DNA of 64,000 nt from Macrophomina tecta. Taxonomy: Eukaryota > Ascomycota > Dothideomycetes > Botryosphaeriales > Botryosphaeriaceae. Within the stretch, counting starts at the first letter, position 1. Every line of letters begins with the position of its first letter. Below the pieces are notes generated by a model. The model did no database searches, was not told where the DNA came from, and saw only the letters and a list, made by a program, of their open reading frames with translations. Shown here piece after piece: positions 12,053 through 24,295 of the stretch. The stretch spans positions 1,302,001 through 1,366,000 of the forward strand of contig JAKSGN010000033.1 in NCBI GenBank assembly GCA_024180945.1. The letters run 5' to 3'. The position numbers and the translations under genes are program-made.

Positions 12053-15000
12053 ATGTCCTTCTTTAGCGCCAATCGGTTCATTCCCAGCGCCTCTCGCTTC
12101 TCTCCCATCACGAGCTCCTACCGCGCCTTGAGGAACATGTTCTCCACCGAAACCGCCACGGAGAGTGACGCCGCTGATGCCCACTCGTATCTGCTCAATA
12201 CCTCCCATGACCTGCTGGAGGACCATCTGGCCGCCAAGGAGTCCGAGCTTGAGTTCTCCTTGAAGGACTCGCATATCGATAATGTCGCCTTTGCCGCCTT
12301 CGACCATGGCGCCCTGTACGACCGCTACGATGAATCAGGTCCATCATCCGTGCAGCCCGGCGATAATAATGATTTCTCAGAGCCCGGCGGCAGTCACATG
12401 AGCCTGAGAGATGAAACCGACGATGCTCGCCCACCCGTCGATGGTGCCGCTGATCAGCACCATGTGCCCATTGGGCACGCTGCTTCTCCCATTGTCACGG
12501 CGGCCCCTCCTGATCCGAATACAGCTATGCAAATTGACTCCAACGGTATGTCAAAGATGATTTCGGATGAACTTGAGATGAACCATCAGTTGCCCCTGCA
12601 GCAGGGGACGCCTGAGGTCAATGTCGCAATTCCAGCAGGTGCAACCAGTCTTGCAGACGAAACCAAGGAACAGAATATTCTTAACCCATCGTCCCGCGGG
12701 GCACAGAGGAACTCTGTCGGGGGTAGGGATACACCTCGGTCATCCGATATGTCCATAAAACAGGAGTCACCAGGCCTCACTGTACGTCCAACAGGATACC
12801 CACCAATCGGGAAGAACTTGCCCGCATTCAGGGCAAAGTCGTCGATACCAGCACATATTCCTGTCCTGGAATTCGCACGACAATGCATTTTAGCTGCCCA
12901 GTCGTCGAGACTCAATCCGTTCGCTCTCCACCCCGGCGAATACGAGATTCTCAGAGATCACATTACCCATGCCCAGGTCACCGTATACCTCCACATCCGA
13001 AATGCCATTCTTCGACTTTGGACAAGGAATCCCTTGGTTGCAGTAACCAAGGCTGAAGCTGCCGGCTGCGCAAGGGATCCGAGATATTTCAACATGTCGC
13101 AAGTGGCGTATAAGTGGCTTGTAAGAAACGGGTACATCAACTACGGATGTGTCGAGCTCCAGAGCACGGCTGGACCGATACCAAGAGCGAAAGCAAAGGG
13201 CGGCAAGCGCCGAACGATTGTTGTCATCGGTGCAGGGATGGCCGGGTTGGGCTGCGCAAGACAGCTCGAGGGCTTGATTGCACAGCTTGGAGAGCAGTGG
13301 ACGAGTAGCGGGGAGAGGACGCCAAGAGTGGTTGTGCTTGAGGGGCGCAAAAGGATTGGTGGACGTGTATATTCGCATCCGCTGAAGAATCAGAGCAACA
13401 GTACTCTACCTCCCGGGCTCCGGAACACTGTCGAAATGGGTGCACAGATTATCACTGGCTTCGAACATGGAAATCCTCTGAACTGTATCATCCGCGGCCA
13501 GCTCGCGCTTCGCTATCATACACTCAAAGACGACACCATCATCTACGACACTGATGGAGCTGTGGTTGACCAAGAGGGTGACATGTTGGTCGAGAAACTA
13601 TACAATGATATCCTGGAACGTGCCAGTAAATTTAGGAACAAGAACCCGCCAGCACAGACTGTGGAGGGTGATCGTCGTCTCATACAATTGGGCCGCGACC
13701 CCGCAAACGATTCTGGCGAGCTCATCTCATCTCTCGAGGATGCAGGTGCGTCGCAAACGGTGCCCAGCCTCAGCACAAACAAGATCAAAAAGAGAGTGAA
13801 TCCAAACGCACTTATGGGCGTGGAAAAGTCTGCTGGCCGAGCATACACGCTCGCTCCTGGATCAGGAACAAACGTCTCCGCAGCAGAAGCAGCGAAGAAC
13901 ATGGGATGGCAATTGAAGCCTGGCACTTCCATAACGGAGAACCTGATGCTCGATTCAGTAACCCAGATCCCAGACCACCCAACGCTGGGCGCGACTATGG
14001 ACGAAGCCATCAAGCAGTACCAGGGCATGGTCGAAATGACTCCCAAGCACATGCGGCTCTTCAATTGGCATCACGCGAATATGGAATATTCAAATGCTGC
14101 CCATGTCAATCAGCTGAGTCTCGGAGGCTGGGATCAGGACATTGGGAACGAGTTCGAAGGACCCCATTCACACATCATCGGCGGCTACCAACAGCTTCCG
14201 CGGGGCTTGTGGCAATGTCCTGGGAAACTTGACGTGCGATTCAACAGCCCTGTCAGGGCAGTTCGCGAAGAAAACTCACGTCATGTTGTTGAATGCGAGA
14301 ACGGCGATATCATTGAGGCTGATGAGGTCGTGGTCACCGCACCCCTGGGCGTTCTCAAGCGTGGGGCAATCAACTTTAGCCCACCTTTGCCTGATTGGAA
14401 GATAGCACCGATCCAGCGATTGGGCTTCGGGTTACTTAATAAGGTGGGAAATAACATCACACAATTCAAAAGCGTAAGGTTGTTGACGTTAGGCAGGTCG
14501 CGCTTGTATACGATACACCGTTCTGGGAGGCTGACCGTGATATTTTCGGGACGCTCAATGAGGCTGAGCTCCAAGACAGTATGGAGCAGAGCGATTACGA
14601 ATCGCGAAGAGGACGTTTTTGGCTATTTTGGAACTGTATCAAGACCACTGGACGCCCAACACTGATTGCTCTAATGGCTGGTAATGCTGCGCACGACACT
14701 GAAGTGACCGATGACCAGCTTCTGGTCAGAGAAGTCACTGACCGCCTGTCCAAGATATTCGCGCCCACAGTCGTCCCCCTACCGACCGAGTACATTGTCA
14801 CACGGTGGAAGAAAGATCCTTTCGCTGGCGGAAGTTACTCGTTCATGGGTCCGACAGCACAGCCAGGGGATTACGATGCAATGGCACGACCAATAGGCTC
14901 TCTGCACTTTGCTGGTGAGGCAACTTGCGGGACACATCCCGCAACCGTCCACGGCGCATATCTCTCTGGTCTTCGGGCAGCATCGGAGGTGGTCAACTCG

Positions 15001-15600
15001 ATGCTCGGACCGATCGAGGTACAACATCCTTTGGTGCCTGCAAAAGTGAAGCCAGGCACGCCTACTCCAGGTTCGGTGGCTGGCATGAAGCACGGTCGCG
15101 ATGATATGGACTCGGTGGAGTTGCGAAACGTGCGTCAGGCTAGAAATGAGGATCTCGAGGCCATCATCTCGGCGACAATTCTCGAGCAAGTCGGTGAGCG
15201 GCCGCACAAGCCTGAGCGAACAGGCAACAACCCGTACCTGCTGTACACCAGGGACCACTGGCACAGCGTTAAGGCAGAGTGTGATGAGCAACGCAGGGCG
15301 GCCACGGGGGATGCGAACGCAAAGGCGTCCAAAGACCACATTCGCACGGTATTGGGCGCAAAGTGGCGCAACGCATCGAATGACATACAGCAGCCATACC
15401 TCGACGAGGCAAACAAGCTCAAGGAAGCTAGCGCCGCAGCCGCTGCGGAGTACAAGGAGAAGTCGGCGACCTGGGAGAAGGAGGCCGCACGAATCCGCAC
15501 GGAGTTCACAGCAAACAGCGTAGCGAAGAGTGAACTCTTCGGCGGTAAGACAGCGATGGAGAGTGGTAGCACCAAGAGAGAGCGGCGGGCGGCGTCTTAG
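12053..15600 (+). CDS. LSD1: LSD1-type histone lysine demethylase (SWIRM, amine oxidase, HMG box)
   Basis: Exons are 12053-14443 and 14497-15600, giving 1,164 residues. The 53-nt intron interrupts the conserved LNK|VALVYDTPFW. The enzyme is an FAD-dependent amine oxidase that removes mono- and dimethyl groups from histone H3 lysines. In order, I see a disordered acidic N-terminus, a SWIRM domain (about 269-370, ending RNGYINYG), the FAD-binding loop VIGAGMAGLG (about 390), GGRVYSHPL, an insertion of roughly 150 residues, LGGWDQD, APLGVLKRGAI, and HFAGEATCGTHPATVHG (about 933). Then comes a linker and an HMG box (about 1036-1140), which fungal LSD1 proteins such as Aspergillus HdmA carry. Lys797, the last codon of exon 1, aligns with the catalytic human Lys661. 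ATG 12137 (MFSTETATES) is an alternative start. Without it, the first 28 residues may be leader sequence. Confidence 0.9.
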
Positions 15601-16971
15601 CATCTGCACCATCAGGCATTCGGGTGTGGTTTACTTTTTGTCTCTTGATTTTGTGATGCTGATCGACCAGATGATTGTCGGCTGTATTTCTAGGGCACTA
15701 CTGCACGCGGGACCGGAGGATTGGCGCATCATCTCGCTCGGTTTGATTTGCATATTAGGCGCACATTTGCATTCGCGATCGGAGGTCGCCTGCATGGTTA
15801 GGCTCTTTTTTTTTATTTTTTTTTTTTACAGTCGTTCCAGGAGAGTGATCGGATGCGCTTGTGAGGACTAGTGGAACAATACAGCCAGCCCTATCTTTAG
15901 TCGCCGGGCGTTGGGTGTGCCGTTGGTGGATGGAGCTCGTATTGTCAGCAGACGTAATAGTCTCGGCGGCGCAGACCGCGCGCTGGGCCAGGCACCGGCG
16001 ACCGACATGGCCAGCTCTGCGTGCGCGGTGCCTGTCGAGGGTCACGTCATCGCTGTATTGCGCACACCTGCGGGAACCCAGGACCGTGGATCGCGCTGCA
16101 ACGTGGGCTCGAACAAAACGTCGAGGCCAGTGGTTCCCATTAGGCTTCCCGGGGCGGCGGTATGCCATCGATCAGCGTCGTGCGGATTAACCCCCGCCTT
16201 TGGCGGCCGCTGGAGCGTGTGGGAGGGGGCCGGGGCGGGCGCAGATTCGCCGTGTGACGGCGGCGCGAGCAGGGGTGCCATTGGGCCAGACGCGCGCAAA
16301 CCGCCGTTCGAAGCCTGGGGAGCAGCGGCCGGCGCTGCAGGCCTCTTTAGGCTGCATCGGCGCAGCCGACGTCAAAGGCATTTGCTGGGCGCGCTCCACC
16401 GGCAAATGCGAAAGCGATGGGCGGCGGGCGATGCAGGGCAGCGGCAGCGGCAGCCAGCGGCACACGTCGACGACAGCGTCGCACTCTTGCGGCCGGCGGC
16501 TGTGCGCGCGGATCTTGTCTCCACCGGGCAGTCTACCCGTTTGGGCGGGTCGCGGAGTCGAAGGCTGGGAAGCTTCTCTCGCATGGTGGAGGAAGATGCC
16601 GTGGCCAAGGCCCAGTCGCGTTGCCGATGTGAGGCGCTCTCTTACGTTGGCTCCGGCCGCCGGTAAAAGGCGCGCAAGCTGTGCCGCAGCTCGACATGTT
16701 CCCATCCCATGCAACCTCTCGCTGCTGCTCCATGACATCCGCCCCTCTTCCACGCCCAAGCTGCCGCGAGCCCGCCCTCCTCTCCGCCGTGCGCTGATTA
16801 CCTCCCTCGTTTGCCCCGTCTCAGCCCACCCATGCTGCGCGAGCCCACCTCCGCCATCGCCCAGCCCGGCCGAAGACTCTCGTCCTCCATCGCAGCTGCC
16901 GACCCGACGGTCCCTGCTGCCCCGAGCAGCGAGCGCTGCCAGAGACCGCGCCAGCACCACCCAGCGCCGCC
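15601..16971. other. Intergenic region upstream of creB, GC-rich
   Basis: The first part should hold the LSD1 3' untranslated region, with a T-rich tract near 15806-15830. From about 15900 the DNA is strongly GC-rich. Long open frames there on both strands are a by-product of few stop codons and have Arg/Ala/Pro-rich translations with no domain. The last 200 bases are CT-rich and probably are the creB promoter and leader. Confidence 0.55.
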
Positions 16972-19754
16972 ATGACTTCGTTCTTCGGACGCCTGCGCTC
17001 CAATGCGGTATGCTGCCTCCTCCCGCGTCGCAAGCCCGCCGCCCACTGACTGCGTTATTGCCCTGCGTAGCCCCCCGCGAGCCCATCGGCCGCCGTTGTG
17101 CCTGCGAAGAAGGACCCCAACGCCCCGCAGCCCACGCCGCTCGAGAAGCTGCTCGCCGCCGACACGGGGCCCATCCGCCCCGACGGCAGCGACAAGTTCT
17201 TCGGTTTTGAGAATGTAGGGCAATTGCCTCTCCTCCAAGCTCCTCGAGGCCTACCGCGCTGACTCGTTTCTCTCCGCATCCAGTTCGGAAGTACCTGGTA
17301 CGCCGCCGCCCGCCGCCCCAACACCCCCCAACTGACGCTCGCTCACCGCGTTCCCGCAGCTACTGCAACTCCATAATACAATGTCTGTACTATTCTACCC
17401 CGTTTCGAGAACAGGTCATCAACTTCCCCATCCGGTCGCCCCAAGATTCCCTCATAGACCGCACCTCGGGCGGCCTCCCGCGCATAAACACCGACCTGTC
17501 ATCCGCCGGCGCAAATGGCCAGAAGAACCCACTCTCTCCGACTAAGCAGCCCTCGTCGGCGCAACTAGCATCACCCAAGAAATCAGGGGCCGGTGCAGGG
17601 CCGCCCAGTGGCCCCCCAGGGACCAAGCCCGAGGAGAACAAGGATTCACCGGAATACAAGAAGAAGCAGGCCATGGCCGCAGGGCCGGTGCTGAACATGG
17701 ATTGGGAGAATTCTAAGGCTTACGGCATGCCGGAATCCCTGTTTACGTCATTGAAGGACATATTCGAGGCCATCATCGCGCACAGGTCGCGGGTGGGCGT
17801 GGTGAGCCCTCAGAAGTTCCTGGAGATACTGCGTCGGGAAAACGAGATGTTTCGATCGGCGATGCACCAGGACGCGCACGAGTTTTTGAACTTGCTTCTC
17901 AATGAGGTTGTCGAGAACGTGGAGCAGTTCTCCAGGCAACAACAGCAGCAGCAGATTGAACAGGAGTCGGCTGAGCACAGCGGAGAATCGGATTCGGGCC
18001 TTGCTGTGGCTATGTCTCCGGTGATAAACAATGCATTCAAGAATGCTGCAACCAATAACACGGGATGGGTCCACTCCCTGTTTGAGGGGACACTCACGTC
18101 AGAGACGAGGTGTCTAACGTGCGAAAACGTGTCACAACGCGACGAAGCTTTCTTGGACCTGTCAGTGGATCTTGAACAGAACTCGTCGGTCACGTCTTGC
18201 CTGAAGAGATTCTCGGAAGAAGAGATGCTGTGCGAGCGTAACAAGTTCCACTGTGACAACTGCGGTGGCTTGCAAGAGGCGGAAAAACGTATGAAGGTTA
18301 AAAGGTTACCCCGCATATTGGCGTTGCATCTTAAAAGGTTCAAGTACACAGAGGACATGCAACGGTTACAAAAGTTGTTCCATAGAGTCGTCTACCCTTA
18401 TTACCTTCGCCTGTTCAACACCACCGACGACGCCGAGGATCCGGACAGATTATACGAACTCTACGCCGTAGTCGTCCACATCGGAGGAGGTGCTTACCAT
18501 GGCCATTATGTCTCGATCATCAAGACAGAGGACCGCGGCTGGCTACTGTTTGATGATGAGATGGTGGAACCTGTGGACAAGGCTTACGTGCGGAATTTCT
18601 TTGGGGGAGAAAACGTTCTGGCTTGTGCGTACGTGCTATTCTATCAGGAGACAACCGAAGAGGCTATGAAAAAGGAGCAGGAATCAGAAGGGTTGAGCGC
18701 GGCCGAGGCCACAGTATCGGTGCCGCTGGATTCGGTAACCTCGCCAATCAAGGCGGAAGATACTCCTATAAACGGCCATGTATTCTCGCCTGTTACACCG
18801 GTGGACGAGGAGAAGGATCAATTTGTCAATCTGGATCACGCGGCATCCGCGCCACCGCTTTCCCAGTCTCCGCCTCTTCGACCGGCCTCGCAACCGCCGC
18901 TAGAGCACGTCGCCACGTCTCCAGGTCAGCAGCATGTCTTGAAGACGAAGTGGAGTGAGTCGTTCAGAATCAACCACCGAGACAAGGAGAGGGTCAAGGA
19001 GGAAAAAGAGCGTAGAGCCTCTATCAAAGCGGCGGAAAAAGAGCAGGAGAAGTTGGCAAAGGCGCAGCGGAAGGAGGAAGAGTCCAAGCTGAAAGAGGCA
19101 GCGGTCAGACGCCGGGAAATGTACAAGAAGCAAGAAGAAGAGATGCGCGCTGTCATCGCTGCCAGCAAGGCCTCGGCAAAGGAAGAGGAAAAGACTCGTC
19201 GCAGCAGTGCTGCTCCACACGTCGCTTCCCCACATGCGCCTAACATGGTAAATGGGGAAAAGGATGACTCGGATGCTGGTGTTCCCCCCAATACCGCTAG
19301 CACCACAGCTCCGTCGTCCACTGGCAGCGAACCTCCTACGGGGAAGACGTCGAAAGAGAACGGTCACCATCGCCACATCCATGGCAGCAAGAGTATAAGC
19401 GGCGGACTCAACCGCTTCCGCCACTCTAGCATCAGCCTTCGCCACAAGCCCAAATTCCTCTCTGGATCGAGCAAGGACCACACATTCGACGACGCCCCCC
19501 CGACGCCGACCCTCCCGCCGCAGTACGTCAATGAACCGCATACTCCGACTGCTGAGACACCGCTTGTACCCACATTCGCAAGCCCGAAATGGAATCCGGC
19601 CACCCCAGATAGGGCTGCAACAAGCAGCGATGTTGGTGAGGGCAAGGAGTTGCCTCCCATCCCTCCAAAGGAGGGCAAGAAGGAGAAGAAAGACAAGGGA
19701 TACTCAAAGTTCAGTCTGGGAAGGAAGAAAAGCAGCATGCTTGGATTTGGGTAA
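16972..19754 (+). CDS. creB: CreB/Ubp9-type deubiquitinase (USP12/46 family)
   Basis: Exons are 16972-17007, 17071-17214, 17284-17297 and 17360-19754, giving 862 residues. Exon 3 is only 14 nt. The three introns each have a CTGAC branch site. CreB is a USP-family ubiquitin hydrolase that works with the WD40 protein CreC in carbon catabolite control in Aspergillus. The Cys box reads FGSTCYCNS, with catalytic Cys65 encoded across the exon 3/4 junction; most relatives have Asn where this has Ser. Zinc-type CX2C pairs are CLTC and CDNC. The His box is HGHY with His447, followed by LLFDDEMV and the domain end ACAYVLFYQ. After residue about 490 the protein is disordered, with a Lys/Glu-rich coiled coil (about 560-650) and a basic/Ser-rich tail ending in a Lys-rich segment. 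The tail is characteristic of filamentous-fungal CreB. Confidence 0.92.
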
Positions 19755-22556
19755 ACTAGTCACTTTGTTACTGGGGCTTTACATGGCCCCTTTTCGTGTC
19801 TCTACCAGACATATACACTGATCTCAGGACTGCGTTTGTTGCAGGGCTGTACGAAACATGGCGAAGGTCATGGCGATATCCTCTGCTATGGCGGGCTAGT
19901 GATGGCTGCTTGTTGTGGGTTTGAGTACATCTGCGAGGATGTTTCGCATATTTGGTGGATACTTCGATGCGAGGATGTCTTCTGCTGCAGATAGAGCTGG
20001 AGGGGTGGCCATTTTGCTGACGAACAGATCCGACATTTACATCTTTCCCGTAGGGAGGAGACGGGCACGTCAGGGAGGCATTTGCTGGAGGTCCTTCATT
20101 TCTTCTTGCATAAATACCACGGAGTGTCTTGGTGTTCTTTCTGAAATTTTGCACAACCATCCCCGAAAGGGAATTAGGAATTGGCGAGTCAACCTCGCTC
20201 TCCCCCTTCTGTCTCTTTTTGTTCTTCCCTGTGTGGGCTGAAAAAGAAGCCACAAAACCGTTGTTACCGTTACTTCGAACTCTTTCGCATTCTCTTCGCC
20301 TTTGTCTTTCGTCTCACCTGTTGAGTTGGCTTCGGGCACAGAGAAAAACACAGATACAGACACTCGCACACCCACGTACACCCCCAATTCTTGATACAAC
20401 TTCTCGAGCTTCTGTGGCACATATATCCACCACTGTACATTAGGGGGGAGATTCGGAAAACTTCTTCTGGTTTGTCCGTGTGTCTTGTTTTGTTCGGTCT
20501 TCGTTGCATATTGTTGGATTTGGACTCGCTTTGAGTATAAAACAAAAACGGTAAAATCAGGTGCATTCATTGAAGCCTTTAAATACGCTCGCCCGGTCAT
20601 TCGTTTCGTTTTGTTTGGACTTTTTGATGTGGAAGAGGCAACAAAACTCGAAATACTCCAGCGGTTGGGTGGGGTGAGGCTTTGCGGTTGTAAGCCCCAA
20701 CACCATATAGCACGTTCTTTCTCGCTATCGCCGGCCGTTTGCAGAGGGAAAGGGCGGCGAAGTTGTCTGGTTGTGGACGCGAGTGTCTGGCGCGCCCGGG
20801 ATTGCCTCAAATGTCTGCCAGAGAAGATCTAGCGGAGGTTGGGGTGAGATTATTGGGAAGCGTGTAGGACGGGCAATGCGGAGTTGCATCAGTCCTCGTT
20901 GAGACTAGCGGCGATCATCACCACAGCCCGCAAACAGCGCCGCCTTGCCGTGGTCGACGAGCAGACGGTAATCACGGGCAGGCGGGTTCGTCACTATTGG
21001 CGGCGAGTCTCACTCGTCTTGTGAGGAGCGATTCGTTTCCTCTTCTTGTAACCAGACAATGGCATTGTGCCGCCTTTTATCTGTCTAACTGACGCGCGGG
21101 AGACGGTTGTTTAGCATTGCTCTTCTTAGCTTAGGCCTGCCCTGCGGTACTAGCCGCCGTCCGCCTCGCCGCTGTTTCGCCGGTGGTGGTGTGCCTCCTC
21201 AACGAGTGGTGCCGTCTTTTCCTTATATGTGGGGTAAGTGGATGATACGTTGCTCCACAAGCAGGGCATCGAAAGAGCGGAAAAGGGATTCTACCATACG
21301 ATGATCAGTCATCCGACGGGAGTTTGCCCCGATGGGAGGGGTGGAAGGGGAATGGAAGGTTGAGGCATGCGCGACGGTGCAACGATGATTCATAATTATG
21401 GGTTTATTATGGGGTGTGTTCGGTTCTCTTTGGGAAAGGAGGGTGCGTGGGCGGTGAGAGTTGGGCAGAAATGATGGTCGGCTGGCCGCCGGATTGAAAA
21501 TGCGTGTTTGCTGGCGTAGGGCTGTCGTAGCCGATGACGGGAAATGGGCGACAGCTGTTCGTCTGGTGCAGGTCGGGCTCGTGGGAGTATTCTGGCCGAT
21601 CGCTGGTAGTGCGTTAATAGCGGAACGGCTGGAGGGTTCCGGGGGGATCACTGTCGGTCGAGGGGTTTCGGATTGTGCAAAGTAAGCATTTGCCATGCGC
21701 GGAAGAGCAGGCGAGGAGCCAATAGTAAGCCGGTGGCCTATTTGGCGAAGCTTTTCGTCCTTTCGTCACAGGGCGCAGGTATAGTGCAACGGTCGAGGTT
21801 TTAGCATTGGTTCATATTGCCTCGTTCGGGCGGCGCACGGCGGCTGCGAGTGGTGATGGCGATCGATTGTGATCATCCCGTCAATAGCGCCGTTTCGTCT
21901 CGAATGAGGGCAGAGGTCTCCGAGCGTGCGTCCGGTCGTCAAGTCCATAATAGAATGCCGGATTGATCGAGTTGCTTGGCTCATCGCTCGCCTGAGTGAC
22001 TCGAAGACTTGCGAGATTGTGATGGGGGGAAGGTGGAGCGACAGCGGGCAATGCGGGAGACAGAGAACGGCCGGATCGGGAAGATAGCCTGACAGTTAAT
22101 AACGGCGACGCCCCGAGCGCCCTACAGCTTTGCTGCAGCCTCGTTTCCTCGGTACGGTCCGAAACAGGGGTTGCCTCGTAAGCTTTTCCGTCCCGCCCGC
22201 TCGGCTTTCTGCATGGTCGTCGTGATAGCTTACATGTAGCTCATGGGCTCGAGCAAAGCCAAAGGGTAACGCGTGCTTATGATGGCCACACTTCCTCTTG
22301 GAGGCTAAATAGACGTTGCCGATCCATTGATTGGATGCAAGGTGCTCCGCGGGCCACTACTGGCCGCTGCAGATCCCCCACGGCTTATATTTCGTGTCCT
22401 TTTCTTGAACACAGTGCCTGACTGTTGTAGCGCATTGAAACCGATTATCCCCTATCCATGCATCAGAATGCCCCGAGACTCCATGACCTATAATACTCGT
22501 ATAATAAATTCAGCGGCAGCCAGTAAACCCCTTACGAGCTGGCCAGCAGTTTGTGC
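19755..22556. other. 2.8-kb convergent intergenic region creB/YOS1
   Basis: creB and YOS1 point toward this interval, so no promoter is required here. It contains T-rich stretches near 20210-20290 and 20460-20560. I see no conserved frame on either strand; the longest (minus, 20810-20070) has no recognisable domain. There may be a non-coding transcript or a fast-evolving gene, but nothing in the bases supports either. Confidence 0.45.
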
Positions 22557-23268
22557 TCATCCCAGTATGAGCTCGTAAAGGATGACCATGGTGTTGATGC
22601 CGATGAGTGGTACTACAGTCGTTGTCAGTCTCTCAATCCAATGAACACGTGTAGGGTAATCGATCGCGGACGCGGACATAGGGCCATAGCGGGCGGAAAA
22701 ACTAATGATCGCCGCTCGATGGAAGGACCGAGTGCTCGCTTCCCTTCTTGGGCACGAGGTCCAAGGCGCCTGTGCGCGCGCTCTCTCTCTCTCTCTCTCT
22801 CCGGGGAATTCTAAAACGGGAGATGGTCACTCACTTCTCATCAGGGTCCGCACCGATGCAATGAGATTTATCAACTTCGCCTTGACGCTCTGGGTATCCT
22901 GGACGCCGCCGAAGCCCGGCTCAGCGGACTGACCCCAGCCAACTACAGTCGCACGGGTGGTGTTAGCACGGTTCCGCATGGGAGGAGCCATGTTCAAGCG
23001 GCATGCCCGAAAGGCAGGAAAGGAGAAGGGCGCGAGAGGTAGCGGTTCGGATGGGCATGCTGCGGGCGGGTGGGGAGGCGAGACAAGAGGCGTTGCAGAT
23101 ATACTGGGCACGCGGCGGTAGACTTACTGCGGGCGAGGAAGCGGTCTTCGGAGAGGACGGCGATGGCGTTGACGAGGAGAACAGACACTGCAGGCGGTTA
23201 GCTGAAGTGGCGCACGGTCGAGGCGGACACATGCCGTAGAAGAGGCCGCCCAGGCCGAACAGCAGCAT
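22557..23268 (-). CDS. YOS1: Yos1/IER3IP1-type ER-Golgi transport membrane protein
   Basis: Four exons on the minus strand (23268-23235, 23187-23128, 22942-22835, 22612-22557) encode 85 residues. Yos1 is a small membrane subunit of the Yip1-Yif1 complex, needed for COPII vesicle traffic from the ER. The protein begins MLLFGLGGLFY and continues through a hydrophobic segment to VNAIAVLSEDRFLARIGWG. It then has the family block QDTQSVKAKLINLIASVRT and ends in a second membrane segment and YELILG. Every junction falls in conserved sequence and keeps frame. Intron 1 (23234-23188, 47 nt) can only be spliced in frame from a GC donor (GCATGT), with an AGCTAAC branch site. Introns 2 and 3 (185 and 222 nt) are long for this locus and end in the same CGACTGTAG. 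The gene is easily missed because no exon exceeds 108 nt. It is divergent from the histidine kinase. Confidence 0.9.
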
Positions 23269-24295
23269 GGTGGTGGTAGTGGTGGGGGAGCGGATGCGTA
23301 GAAGTCGTGCCAAGTGGCCGCAAGCAGGCGGGCGCGGACGCGCAGCAGATGGATCGTCGCACGGCAGAAGACGTCAGCAAGCACAGGCTTGTCGGGCAGG
23401 GCGGGCAGGGCGGGCAGGACGGGCAGCGCGCGTGGTGGCGGTTCGCGTGGTCGGCGGGGGGGCGGGTTGGACGTGATGGTAGGTAGGTTCTCCGGGCAAA
23501 GACTTGGGCCGAAGCGCGCAGGGTCGCCGCTTAGCTGACTCGCTTCGCGCCCCGTCCTCGCTCGCCGCTGTCCCTGGCCGACGATCCAACGCCTGCGACG
23601 TGCAGCCCTGGGATTTTCCATTCGCCTCCAGCGCACCGCTGCTGCACGACCCGCGACCCGCAAGGGCGCGCGCCGGCTCCCTGCGCCGCCGCCGACAGCG
23701 CAACAGTAGCATGCGGTGCAATATGGGGTGCGGCTGGCAGCGCGGCTCGCTGAAAGCGGCTCGGAGGTGGCTCCTGGGCCCTGACGAGCTACGTCACCGC
23801 GCATGCCCGCGGCGAACCACTGGCACGCAGGGCTGCTGCTTCGAGCTGATCCAATGCCGCTGCGCTCGCTGCCCGCCGCCTGTGGCCCTCTGCCCTCTGC
23901 CCTCTGCCCTCGCGCTGCCGGCCAGTGCGCGCCAGGGCAGCGCCCCGCCGACTCTGCCTGCCCGCTGCTCCAGCATCCAGGTCCCTAATCCCAAATTTGC
24001 CGTCATCGACAGCGCCCGATTCGACTACACGCGCGCTCCGAATTCTAGACCACCGCCCGTCTCCCTAGCGTCCTCCACGCCTCCGCCCAGGCGCAAACAC
24101 AGATCTCATCCTCTTTCAACGTCACTCACGCCCAAACCGCCCACCTCTCCGCCCACCTCCACCCACCGTCGCCCATGAGCCCTGGTCCAGGATTCCGCTT
24201 TTTCGTGCGCCCGCCCTGACCGCCACACCAGACTCTGAGTCTCTGCCCGTCCGTGCTGCACCACGGCGGAGCACGCCCGTCGCCGCGCCTTTAAC
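23269..24295. other. Divergent promoter region, YOS1/histidine kinase
   Basis: About 1 kb separates the two start codons. The DNA is GC-rich, with a (GGGCA)n-like stretch near 23395-23425 and a (TGCCCTC)n-like repeat near 23890-23915. The segment close to the kinase start is C/T-rich, as fungal leaders often are. Open frames are GC artefacts with Arg/Pro/Ala-rich translations. Confidence 0.5.

Noticed and set aside
16187..17210. Long frames (about 300-336 codons) on both strands over the creB leader
   Set aside because: Low stop-codon density in GC-rich DNA explains them; the plus frame crosses clear creB exon/intron borders in the wrong phase.
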